A stretch of 64,000 nucleotides of DNA from Solimonas sp. K1W22B-7 (lineage in GTDB: Bacteria; Pseudomonadota; Gammaproteobacteria; Nevskiales; Nevskiaceae): contig NZ_CP031704.1 of the NCBI RefSeq assembly GCF_003428335.1, forward strand, positions 3,100,001 to 3,164,000, given 5' to 3'. Position numbers and translations under genes: made by a program. A model generated the notes under the pieces. The model had not been told where the DNA came from. It did no database searches and worked only from the letters and a program-made list of their open reading frames with translations. Shown piece by piece: positions 8,390 to 15,846 of the stretch. Numbering within the stretch: position 1 is the first letter of the stretch; every line of letters begins with the position of its first letter.

Positions 8390-9380
8390 TGGCCAGGGCC
8401 TCGAACGCCGGGGTCAGTCGCTCCTCGAAACCCTGCGCCGTGCGCAGCACGAACTGCGCGGCGAAATTGCGCTGCTCCGCGAACTCGTAGGCCTCGTCGG
8501 GCGACAGCACGCCGAGCACCGTGGCCAGGGCGTCCGCCTGCATGCACTCGGGGTGCAGCACGGTGACCGAGGCCAGCGCATGCGTCACCGGCCAGCCGCT
8601 GCGCGGATCCAGCGTGTGGGCATAGCGGTGGCCATGCCATTCGAAGTAACGGCGGTAGTCGCCGGAGGTGGCCACGGACAGGCCATGCAGGGCCAGCACC
8701 GTGCGCGGCAGTTCCTCGCCGACGCGCTCCAGTTCCACCCACCAGGGCTGGCCGTCGGGCTTGCAACCCTGGCCGCGCAACTCGCCGCCGACCTCCACCA
8801 GCCAGTGGTCGACGCCGGCACGGCCGAGATAGCGCGCCACCTGGTCCACGGCATAGCCCTTGGCGATGGAAGAAAAATCCAGCTGCAGGCCGCCGGGCTG
8901 CAGCAGCTTCTGGCCGCCTTCATCCCGTTGCAGGCGGCGCCAGCCGACGCGCGCACGCGCCGCTTCGATCTCATGCGGGCCGGGCGGCGCATCGCGGGAC
9001 TGCAGGGGGCCGAAGCCCCAGGCATCGACCAGCGGGCCGATGCTGGGATCGAAGGCGCCGTCGCTGGCCAATGCATATTCCAGCGAGGCTTCGAGCACCT
9101 CCATGAACTCGCCCGGCAGGCGGTGCCAGGTTCCGGCGGCCGCGGCGTTGTAGCGGCACAGATCGGAGTCCGGCTCCCAGTGGCTCATCTGTGCCACCAC
9201 GCGGTCCAGCTCCTGCTGCACGCCCGCGCCGAGCCAGTTCAGGTCCGCCGCCGGTGCGATCACGCAGACCGACCAGGTGGTGCCCATGGTCCGGCCCTTC
9301 ATCGCGTGCAGGCTCCCTCCGTCCGGGTGGGCCGGCAGCGATGAGGGGTTGAGGCCGTGGGGGACGAGGACGCGGTTCAT
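8382..9380 (-). CDS. apbE: FAD:protein FMN transferase ApbE
   Basis: A 332-residue ApbE-family enzyme that attaches FMN covalently to a Thr/Ser in a D-x-x-T-G-A-T/S motif of exported proteins. It shows MKGRTMGTTW near residue 30, GAFDPSIGPLVDAWGFG near 107, LDFSSIAKGYAVDQVA near 168 and AHTLDPRSGWPV near 255. The C-terminal metal-binding Asp occurs as QADALATVLGVL. No convincing signal peptide or lipobox is visible at the called start, so export is unproven. Its probable substrate, the DUF2271 protein with DGVTGAT, is two genes upstream in the same run. It overlaps the flavoreductase gene downstream. Confidence 0.9.
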   Translation of the reverse strand: MNRVLVPHGLNPSSLPAHPDGGSLHAMKGRTMGTTWSVCVIAPAADLNWLGAGVQQELDRVVAQMSHWEPDSDLCRYNAAAAGTWHRLPGEFMEVLEASLEYALASDGAFDPSIGPLVDAWGFGPLQSRDAPPGPHEIEAARARVGWRRLQRDEGGQKLLQPGGLQLDFSSIAKGYAVDQVARYLGRAGVDHWLVEVGGELRGQGCKPDGQPWWVELERVGEELPRTVLALHGLSVATSGDYRRYFEWHGHRYAHTLDPRSGWPVTHALASVTVLHPECMQADALATVLGVLSPDEAYEFAEQRNFAAQFVLRTAQGFEERLTPAFEALASD

Positions 9381-9456
9381 GCTGAGCAGGTGAGGATGGA
9401 GTGGTGGATGATTTCACGCATTGGCGGGTTTCATCCTGCTCCACCCTCACCCCTGC

Positions 9457-9480
9457 CCCTCTCCCGCCAGCGGGAGAGGG
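9457..9480. repeat. Hairpin repeat CCCTCTCCCG/CGGGAGAGGG between apbE and the DUF4198 gene
   Basis: A perfect 10-bp stem (9457-9466 and 9471-9480) with a CCAG loop, preceded by CACCCCTGCC. It matches the widely dispersed C/G-rich intergenic hairpin of proteobacteria, from memory. It has no T-tract on the minus strand and more likely stabilises or attenuates the operon message than ends it. Confidence 0.65.
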
Positions 9481-9490
9481 AGACAGAGCC

Positions 9491-10306
9491 TCAGGGCGAC
9501 AACACCTCGAAGCTGCCGGTGTAGCTGGTACGGCGCTCGGTTGCAGGCTTGTCGGCCTTCTTGTCGCTGACCGAAGCCGACAGCCAGTGCAGGCCAGGCT
9601 GCTGCCATTCGATGGTGAAGCGGCCGTCCTTGCCGGTCTTCAGCTCGATCTCGTTGACGGAATTGCGGTAACGCGTGCCGTCGGCGATCACTTCCACTTC
9701 CACGTCGGCGGCGGGCTTGCCGTCGAGCAGGAACTGGAAGGTAGCGGGCTCGCCGGTGTAGAGGTCGTTGAAGCCGGTGACCTGCACCAGCTCCAGACCC
9801 TTGCCGGTGGGCTTGAGTGCGGTATCGTTGGGCTTGCCGGCGGTGACGTAGGTCTCCAGGCGGCCCAGCGACTGCGTCACCTTCAGGTCCTTGGCTTTCT
9901 TCGGCACTTCCTGCGCGAAGCCCTCGGGGGTGAAGGCGGTGCCGCGCGGCGGCCAGCGCTTGGTCTGGCCGTTGTCGTCCCAGCTGGCGGTGATGCCGGT
10001 GTTGACCACGGCCACCTTGTAGGTGCCGGCCTGCTTCAGCTGCAGGTCGAAGGCGGCGCGCAGCTTGCCGGTGGCCAGGTTCTCCGGCGTCACGATGCTG
10101 CCGTCCGGCGCGGTGATGACGAGGTTGTCCAGGCGCGCGGCGTTGTGGTCGCGCACGAAGGGCTCGGTGGAGCTGCCGGCGTCGAAGGTGACCCACTGGT
10201 CGATGTTGAGCACGGTCTTGAAGGGCGCGATCCACTGCTTGTGCGCCATCGCGGACAGCGGCAGGCAGAGGGCGGCAAGGACCAGCGGCTTCAGAATGAT
10301 TTTCAT
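9491..10306 (-). CDS. Periplasmic DUF4198 protein
   Basis: A 271-residue exported protein. The signal peptide ends ...LPLSAMA before HKQWIAPFKTVL, so cleavage would leave an N-terminal histidine. An amino-terminal His is a metal ligand in some periplasmic proteins such as CopC, so metal binding is worth considering. The remainder looks like two Ig-like beta domains, typical of DUF4198 (NikM-like) proteins that accompany metal uptake genes. It lies 15 bases after the DUF2271 gene. Within the locus it may present or bind iron, but its function is not established. Confidence 0.75.
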   Translation of the reverse strand: MKIILKPLVLAALCLPLSAMAHKQWIAPFKTVLNIDQWVTFDAGSSTEPFVRDHNAARLDNLVITAPDGSIVTPENLATGKLRAAFDLQLKQAGTYKVAVVNTGITASWDDNGQTKRWPPRGTAFTPEGFAQEVPKKAKDLKVTQSLGRLETYVTAGKPNDTALKPTGKGLELVQVTGFNDLYTGEPATFQFLLDGKPAADVEVEVIADGTRYRNSVNEIELKTGKDGRFTIEWQQPGLHWLSASVSDKKADKPATERRTSYTGSFEVLSP

Positions 10307-10321
10307 GATCGGAGGCTCCTG

Positions 10322-10900
10322 TCAGGGTTTCAGGCCGAGGACGATGGCACCGAGCTCGCGCGAGCCCTTGGCCTTGAGCGGCTGCGCATCCTTGGCCGGC
10401 CACTGGAACGGGATGTCCAGCAATTCGCGGCCGCCTTCCTCGCGCGCCGCCTCGACCACCAGCTTGTACTGGCCGGCCGGCAGGTCGGCGAGGCTGAAGC
10501 TCAGGGCATGCTCGCCGGGCGCGCGGGTGGCACCGGTCACGCCGTCGACCGGCAGCGTCAGTTCGCGGCCGCTGCGGCGCCACCACTGGCGCAGGTCGGG
10601 CAGCCACTTCACGCCGCCCTGGGCGTTGCCGCCACCCTGCATGCCGCCGCCCGCGGGGGCACCCGCAGCAGGAGCAGCTGCCGGTGCAGCGCCGCCGGCC
10701 GGGGCCGCCTTCTTCTGCTGGTACCAGACCGTCAGGTTGGCGGCGACGCTCTTGTCCTCGCGCTCCAGCCAGACGGCGACGTAGGGACGGTGGTATTCCG
10801 CCACGTCCAGGCGCGGCAGTTCGATGGACAGGTCCAGGTTTGCAGCCAGTGCGGTGCCCGGCAGCAGGCTGCACAGTGCGAGGGGAATGCGGTGACGCAT
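10322..10900 (-). CDS. Exported DUF2271 protein with a predicted FMN-attachment site
   Basis: A 192-residue protein with a signal peptide cleaved near LPGTALA-ANLDLS. It has the DUF2271 pattern RPYVAVWLE and GGVKWLPDLRQWWRRSG. An Ala/Gly/Pro-rich low-complexity insert covers about residues 65-96. LPVDGVTGATRAPG holds a perfect ApbE target motif D119-G-V-T-G-A-T125, so Thr125 is the predicted FMN attachment residue. With apbE two genes downstream, covalent flavinylation in the periplasm is a strong inference. The protein would relay electrons between the PepSY membrane protein and ferric siderophore. Confidence 0.8.
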   Translation of the reverse strand: MRHRIPLALCSLLPGTALAANLDLSIELPRLDVAEYHRPYVAVWLEREDKSVAANLTVWYQQKKAAPAGGAAPAAAPAAGAPAGGGMQGGGNAQGGVKWLPDLRQWWRRSGRELTLPVDGVTGATRAPGEHALSFSLADLPAGQYKLVVEAAREEGGRELLDIPFQWPAKDAQPLKAKGSRELGAIVLGLKP

Positions 10901-10919
10901 GTTGGGGGCCTCGTTGAAT

Positions 10920-11546
10920 TTAGTGGATGAACAGGATCGCCAGTACCAGGGGAATCACCAGCCCGAGACCGACGATGGGCCAGGTGGTCGGCCGGTTCCC
11001 CGCATGAATCTGCAGCAGGAACAGTCCGGTGATGCAGAAAACCAGGCAGGCCACCGCGAACACGTCGATGAACCAGCCCCAGGCCACGCCAGAATTGCGG
11101 CCCTTGTGCAGATCGTTGAAATACGAAATCCAGCCACGGTCGGTGCGTTCGTACTCGACCGCACCGTCCTCCAGCTCCACGCTGACCCAGGCGTCGCCGC
11201 CCGGCCGCGGCAGCGAGAGATAGACCTCGCCGTCGGACCACTCAGCCTCGCCCTGCCCCGCCTCCACCGACCACTGCTGCCGCAGCCAGGCCGACAGCTC
11301 CGGCGGCAACGGCGCCTTGCCCTCGGCCTTCGCCGCTTCCAGCGAGGCCCGCAGGGGCTCCGGCAGCTGCGCCTTCTCGGACACCACCTGCGCCTTCGCC
11401 TCGATCTGCGAGGCGTGGTTCAGCGTGATGCCGGTGGCGGCGAACAGGATCATGCCGATCAGGCACAGGGCCGAACTGATCCAGTGCCACTGGTGCAGGT
11501 GCTTGAGCCAGAACGCCCGGCGCCTTTGGTCCTGCTTCGCTTCCAT
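10920..11546 (-). CDS. PepSY-associated transmembrane protein
   Basis: A membrane protein of about 208 residues with one N-terminal helix (WISSALCLIGMILFAATGI), a periplasmic middle part, and two C-terminal helices (WGWFIDVFAVACLVFCITGL and TTWPIVGLGLVIPLVLAILF). Conserved histidines (KHLHQWHW, LNHASQ, FNDLHKG) at helix ends fit haem ligation in this family, which is tied to transmembrane electron transfer in iron reduction. The ATG at 11546 shares one base with the piuC stop (TGATG). A TTG one codon earlier is less likely. Confidence 0.8.
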   Translation of the reverse strand: MEAKQDQRRRAFWLKHLHQWHWISSALCLIGMILFAATGITLNHASQIEAKAQVVSEKAQLPEPLRASLEAAKAEGKAPLPPELSAWLRQQWSVEAGQGEAEWSDGEVYLSLPRPGGDAWVSVELEDGAVEYERTDRGWISYFNDLHKGRNSGVAWGWFIDVFAVACLVFCITGLFLLQIHAGNRPTTWPIVGLGLVIPLVLAILFIH

Positions 11547-12226
11547 CAAAGGTCCGCCCAGCGTCGCAGGAGGTTGTGATACACCCCGGTCAGCTGAGTA
11601 ACGGACGGATGGTCCGGTACGTTGACAGTGAGATTCTGGATTGCCACATCCATTTCATAGAGCAGCGTGCGCTGTGCATCCTCGCGCACCAGGCTCTGCA
11701 CCCAGAAGAACGAGGCGATGCGCGCGCCCCGGGTCACCGGGTTGACGCGATGCAGGCTGGTCGAGGGATACAGCAGCAAATGCCCTGGCGGCAGCTTGGC
11801 GGCATGCGTGCCGAAGGTGTCCTGCACCACCAGTTCGCCGCCCTCGTACTCCTCCGGTGCCGACAGGAACAGCGTGGCCGAGACGTCGGTGCGCACCCGG
11901 TGCGGCGCCTGGCTGGTGTAGCGCAGGGCCGTGTCCACATGCATGCCGAACTGGCCGCCGTCGCGGTAGCAGTTGAACAGCGGCGGGAACACCTTCAGCG
12001 GCAGCGCCGCAGCCCGGAACGTCTGGTTGCCGGCCAGCGCATTGAGCACCACGGCCCCGAGCTGCTTGGCGACCGGGTGGTCCTCGGTCAGCTGCAGGTT
12101 GCTCTTGACCTTGGCCGCCTGGTGCCCGGCCGTCTTGCGGCCGTCGTCCCAATCGGCCTGGTCCAGCGCCGCACGGAACTGCGCCACCTGTTCGGGACTG
12201 AGGACATCCGGGATTTGCAGCAGCAT
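11546..12226 (-). CDS. piuC: PKHD-type Fe(II)/2-oxoglutarate-dependent hydroxylase, PiuC/YbiX
   Basis: A 226-residue 2-oxoglutarate oxygenase of the PiuC/YbiX family. The iron triad is His96-x-Asp98 (GMHVDTAL) and His159 ([10 protein letters not shown]), with Arg169 in TRGARI as the 2-oxoglutarate ligand. PiuC is regularly found next to catecholate siderophore receptors of the PiuA/Fiu type, as here. Its exact substrate is unknown; modification of the siderophore or receptor has been suggested. It follows the receptor gene after 90 bases that include a hairpin, and its stop overlaps the next start. Confidence 0.9.
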   Translation of the reverse strand: MLLQIPDVLSPEQVAQFRAALDQADWDDGRKTAGHQAAKVKSNLQLTEDHPVAKQLGAVVLNALAGNQTFRAAALPLKVFPPLFNCYRDGGQFGMHVDTALRYTSQAPHRVRTDVSATLFLSAPEEYEGGELVVQDTFGTHAAKLPPGHLLLYPSTSLHRVNPVTRGARIASFFWVQSLVREDAQRTLLYEMDVAIQNLTVNVPDHPSVTQLTGVYHNLLRRWADL

Positions 12227-12272
12227 CGCAGGGCTCGCAAACGGGAAAACTCAACACTACCAGAACGGCAAA

Positions 12273-12294
12273 GCCCCTCCCGGACGGAAGGGGC
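12273..12294 (-). terminator. Weak terminator or attenuator hairpin between receptor and piuC
   Basis: On the minus strand GCCCCT, a 10-base loop and AGGGGC are followed by TTT. The 6-bp stem and short T-tract suggest partial termination, which would lower expression of the six downstream genes relative to the receptor. Confidence 0.5.
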
Positions 12295-12316
12295 CCTGCC
12301 TTGCCTCAAGCCCTCA

Positions 12317-14770
12317 TCAGAACCGCAGGATGACGGAGGCCAGGTACGACAGCGGCTCGCCCGGCTTGTAGCGCAGGCCCGAGTTGTTCAGGCTCTGCAC
12401 ATAGTCCTCGTCGAACAGGTTGTAGGCGTTGAGCTGGACCGTGACGTTCTTGGTGGCCTCGTACGAGGCCATGGCATCCACCACGGTGTAGCTCTCGATC
12501 TCGAACAGGCCGACCTGGCCCCGCTGCAGCGTGACGGGGTTGATCGCGTCGGGATCGTTGTTGCTGGAGCGGGTCTGCGAGCTGATGTAGCGCGCGCCGC
12601 CACCGACCGTCAGCTTGAGCGGAACGATCTTGTAGGTGGTCCAGAGCGTTGCGGTCACGTCCGGCGACCAGGAAATCACGGCACCCGTCTGGGTCGAACC
12701 GCCGGCGGCAAACGTGCCTTCGGTCACTTCCGTGTCCTGCTTGGTCAGGCCGAAGCTCACGGTCCAGTCGTTGGTGATCAGGCCGACCAGGCCCAGCTCG
12801 ATACCCTCGACCTTCTTCTCGCCGTACTGGATGACCTCGTTGCCGTCCAGGCGGGCAAGGTCATTCTCGTTCTCGCTGCGGAACAGGGCGGCAGTCGTCG
12901 CGAGCTTGCCATCGAGGAAGTCCCACTTGGCGCCCACTTCGATGTTGGTCGCCTTCTGCGGATCCAGCGCGGGGCTGTTGACGTTGGCGTTCGGCGTGCC
13001 GTTGGCGGCAAAGTCGGCCACCAGGCTGAAGTTGTCGCCTCCGGGCGGCTTCAGCGAGTTGGCGAACGCCACGTAGACGCTGCCATTCGGCACCGGCTTG
13101 AACAGTGCCCCCACCTTCCAGCTGAACAGGTTGTCCGAATCCTCCACGCGCAAGGGGATCAGGGTGCCATTGGGCACCGCCGGAACCGTGTTGTTGGTCG
13201 CGCTGGCGATGGAGACGCTGTTGGTTTCGGTGCGGTAGTGCTCGAAACGCAGCATTGCATTCAACTGCCACTGCTCGTTGAGCTTGACGGTGTCGAACAG
13301 GTAGGTCGCGCTGGTCGTGGTCTGGCCATCGGAACCCGCGCCATTGCGCACCAGCGCCGGCACGGCAAGGTTGCGGTCCGGGTTGTAGAGGTTCACTGCC
13401 GGGACACTGGTCCCCGCCGGCAACGCGTAGGTCGGCGTCACCTGCTTCTCGTACAGGAACTCGAGACCGCCGCCCATGGTGTGCTTGAGCGGCCCGGTGT
13501 CGAAGTTGGTGCTGAAGCTGGTCTGGTTGGTGAGGATATCGTTGGTGCGGAAGCTGAAATGGCGCGTACGGGCCACGGTGAAATCATCCGGATCGCGCGC
13601 GGTCAGCGGCGGATTCGGTGCCGTGGGGGCTGCAGTCGCGGTGCCTGCCGTGCCCGGGGTTCCATTGGTGACCGTCGGCGCGCCCGGGGCGGTGAGTACA
13701 CGGTCCTGCTCGCTGCGGCCGTAGCGCGACAGGTTGCGGATCGTCGTCGTCGGCGACAGGTCGTGTTCGAACTTCACCGTCATCATGTTGGCTTCGATGT
13801 CCTCGAAGTCATCCTTCGAGCCCCAGAACTTGCTGGAATCCACCGGCCGGGGAGTGATGCCGGCGGCGGCCAGGGTCTGTTCGAACGGACGGTCCGGCGA
13901 ATTGTTGAGGGTATAGCCGTCCAGACCGAAGGTCGGCACCAGGCCATCCGGGGTGTTGTTCTGGCGGATGTGCTGCGAGAAGAGGTACGCGCGCGTCGAG
14001 GTGCCCAGGCCGAAGGCGATGGACGGCGCCACGCCCCAGCTCTGGCGCTCGATGAAGTCGCGGCCGGCAACGCCGCCGTCCTGCCCCATGAGGTTCAGGC
14101 GTACCGCCGTGTTGTCGCCGATCTGCTCGTTGAGGTCGGCGGTAATGCGGCGCTTGTCGGCGGTGCCGTAGGACAGGGTGCCGGCAATGAAGTCGTCGGC
14201 CACCGGAACCTTGCTGGCCAGATTGATGTAGCCAGAGGCTGCACCACGACCGTTGTCGGCGCCGGCAGGGCCCTTGACGATTTCGATCTGCTCGACGTTG
14301 AACACATCGCGCACTGCAGTGCCGAGATCGCGGATGTTGTCGAGGAAGATGCTGCCCTGGGTGTCGAAGCCGCGCATGAACACGGTATCGCCGCTCTGGG
14401 TGTTGCCGTTCTCGCCGGCGGTGAAGGTGATGCCCGGGACATTGCGCAGCGCCTCGGTCAGCGAGGTGGCCGCCTGCTGCTGCAGCACTTCCTTCTTGAT
14501 GACCTGAATCGTCTGCGGCGTGTTCAGCAGGGGTTCGGTGAACTTGGGCGAGCTGACGCGCTCGGCCTTCGGCGTGTCCTGCTGGCCGACGACCTTGACC
14601 GCGGGCAGTTGCACGGCGCGTTCCGCCGGCTTGGCCGCTTCCGCTGCGGGAGCAGCCGGCGCGGTTTCGGCCACCGGCGCGGCGGCCGGGGCGTCCTGGG
14701 CCAGGGCAACGGAAGGAACGGCAAACATCGCGGTCAGCGCGGCGGCGACCGGGGTCAAGCGGAACTTCAT
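12317..14770 (-). CDS. TonB-dependent siderophore receptor, Fiu/PiuA-like
   Basis: An 817-residue outer-membrane receptor. The signal peptide ends at VALA-QDAP, followed by an Ala/Pro-rich linker (about residues 30-50). The plug domain contains NTPQTIQVIKKEVLQQQ, LRNVPGITFTAGE and IEIVKGPAGADNGRGAASGYI. The 22-strand barrel ends in ASVILRF with the required terminal Phe. The plug resembles Fiu/PiuA catecholate receptors. The start is fixed at 14770: a GGGAG ribosome-binding site lies 9 bases upstream and overlaps the alternative TTG start at 14785. A Fur-like site lies about 130 bases upstream. The neighbours encode dioxygenase and reductase functions for handling the imported ferric complex. 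Confidence 0.92.
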   Translation of the reverse strand: MKFRLTPVAAALTAMFAVPSVALAQDAPAAAPVAETAPAAPAAEAAKPAERAVQLPAVKVVGQQDTPKAERVSSPKFTEPLLNTPQTIQVIKKEVLQQQAATSLTEALRNVPGITFTAGENGNTQSGDTVFMRGFDTQGSIFLDNIRDLGTAVRDVFNVEQIEIVKGPAGADNGRGAASGYINLASKVPVADDFIAGTLSYGTADKRRITADLNEQIGDNTAVRLNLMGQDGGVAGRDFIERQSWGVAPSIAFGLGTSTRAYLFSQHIRQNNTPDGLVPTFGLDGYTLNNSPDRPFEQTLAAAGITPRPVDSSKFWGSKDDFEDIEANMMTVKFEHDLSPTTTIRNLSRYGRSEQDRVLTAPGAPTVTNGTPGTAGTATAAPTAPNPPLTARDPDDFTVARTRHFSFRTNDILTNQTSFSTNFDTGPLKHTMGGGLEFLYEKQVTPTYALPAGTSVPAVNLYNPDRNLAVPALVRNGAGSDGQTTTSATYLFDTVKLNEQWQLNAMLRFEHYRTETNSVSIASATNNTVPAVPNGTLIPLRVEDSDNLFSWKVGALFKPVPNGSVYVAFANSLKPPGGDNFSLVADFAANGTPNANVNSPALDPQKATNIEVGAKWDFLDGKLATTAALFRSENENDLARLDGNEVIQYGEKKVEGIELGLVGLITNDWTVSFGLTKQDTEVTEGTFAAGGSTQTGAVISWSPDVTATLWTTYKIVPLKLTVGGGARYISSQTRSSNNDPDAINPVTLQRGQVGLFEIESYTVVDAMASYEATKNVTVQLNAYNLFDEDYVQSLNNSGLRYKPGEPLSYLASVILRF

Positions 14771-14898
14771 CTGAAAAACTCCCAAATAGAACTTCTAGAT
14801 GTGCCGGCGGCCCCTGTGCCTCCCGGTGGCTATCGCCATCCGCCGCCCCTTCTGCGCAGGTGGGTGAATCCCGACTCTGCGATCAGGTGCATTCTACA

Positions 14899-14917
14899 TG
14901 AGAATCATTGTTATTCA
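14899..14917 (-). promoter_or_regulatory. Fur box upstream of the siderophore receptor
   Basis: The plus strand reads TGAGAATCATTGTTATTCA, close to the Fur consensus GATAATGATAATCATTATC, including the core GAGAATCATT. It is the only AT-rich patch in the 175-base gap between the M23 peptidase and receptor genes. Iron-dependent repression of the seven-gene locus is the likely result. Confidence 0.8.
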
Positions 14918-14960
14918 AACTCTCAATCAGGCGGAACACCTGATCGGTGGCCGCAGCCTG

Positions 14961-15818
14961 CTATTTCGCCCGCCTGACGGGCATCGGCGGCAGCAGGGTC
15001 TGGGGGTCGACGCGGCTGCGGAACCAGCCGATGCCCCAGTGCAGATGCGGCCCGGTGGCGCGGCCGGTCTTGCCGGACAGGGCCACGACCTCGCCCTGCC
15101 TCACCGCGTCGCCGACCCGGACCTTCAGCGCCGACAGGTGCACCATGATCGAAGAGACGCCATGGCCATGATCGATCATCAGCGTGCCGCCGGTGAAATA
15201 CAGGTCCGGCTCGGCCAGGCTGACCACGCCATCGGCCGGAGCATGGATCGGCGTACCCACCGGCACGGCGACGTCGATCCCGTAGTGCGGCTGCTTGGGA
15301 ATGCCGTTGAGGATGCGCTGGTTGCCGAAGGTCCCGGAGATGCGGCCGGTGGCGGCCCAGGCAAAGCGCTGGCGCCAGCCGTCCAGGTCGCTGTCCAGAT
15401 CGCGCGCGGCATTGAGCAGGGCCTGCTCGCGCTCGATGCGCGCCATCACCTCCGGCGGCGGCTCCACCTTGTCCGGCGGCAGTCCGTCGATGCGCTGGAT
15501 CTTCCAGGGGCGCGGGGCGACGGCGTAGCGGCGGCTGAGCGGCCGGGCATCACCCTGCCCCTGCCAGCGCAGTTCCACCTTGGCCGGTTCGTCGCGGTCC
15601 AGGCCGAAAACGAAAGCGCCCTGCGGGGAGACCCGCAGGGCGCTTTCGCCGAACCAGACGCGGGTGCCGGGTTCAGCCTGGCCGTGGACCAGGCTGCCCT
15701 GCTGCCAGGAGCCCTGAAGTTCGAAGGCGCCAGCGGGCATCGCAACCAGCAACAGCAAGGCAGTCCGCAAATGAACACAGATGAACGCAAATGAAGGGAA
15801 GCTTCTATTCGCGTTCAT
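14961..15818 (-). CDS. M23 family metallopeptidase (LytM domain), exported
   Basis: A 285-residue (longest start) peptidoglycan peptidase of the LytM/M23 type. The C-terminal domain has the zinc motifs HYGIDVAVP (His, Asp) and GPHLHWG (HxH) and an intact LIDHGHGVSS strand. An N-terminal beta domain of about 110 residues precedes it. The start is uncertain because the first 17 codons lie in a dispersed palindromic repeat. A TTG at 15770 would give a cleaner signal peptide, MRTALLLLVAMPAGA. No clear ribosome-binding site favours either. It probably cuts peptide cross-links in the periplasm. Confidence 0.85.
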   Translation of the reverse strand: MNANRSFPSFAFICVHLRTALLLLVAMPAGAFELQGSWQQGSLVHGQAEPGTRVWFGESALRVSPQGAFVFGLDRDEPAKVELRWQGQGDARPLSRRYAVAPRPWKIQRIDGLPPDKVEPPPEVMARIEREQALLNAARDLDSDLDGWRQRFAWAATGRISGTFGNQRILNGIPKQPHYGIDVAVPVGTPIHAPADGVVSLAEPDLYFTGGTLMIDHGHGVSSIMVHLSALKVRVGDAVRQGEVVALSGKTGRATGPHLHWGIGWFRSRVDPQTLLPPMPVRRAK

Positions 15819-15838
15819 TTGCGTTGATTTGCGGACTG
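15761..15838. repeat. Dispersed palindromic repeat, copy 1 (CAGTCCGCAAATGAAC type)
   Basis: Arms CAGTCCGCAAAT (15761-15772) and ATTTGCGGACTG (15827-15838) flank inner repeats of ATGAACGC and its complement. A second copy is at 39520-39585. This copy lies at the 3' end of thrS and overlaps the first codons of the M23 peptidase frame, and may act as terminator or processing site. Confidence 0.8.
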
Positions 15839-15846
15839 AAGCCGCT

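Noticed and set aside
11576-14977. 1133-residue open frame on the plus strand opposite the siderophore receptor and piuC
   Set aside because: Its composition is rich in Arg/His/Gln typical of antisense reading in GC-rich DNA, and the minus-strand genes are clear.
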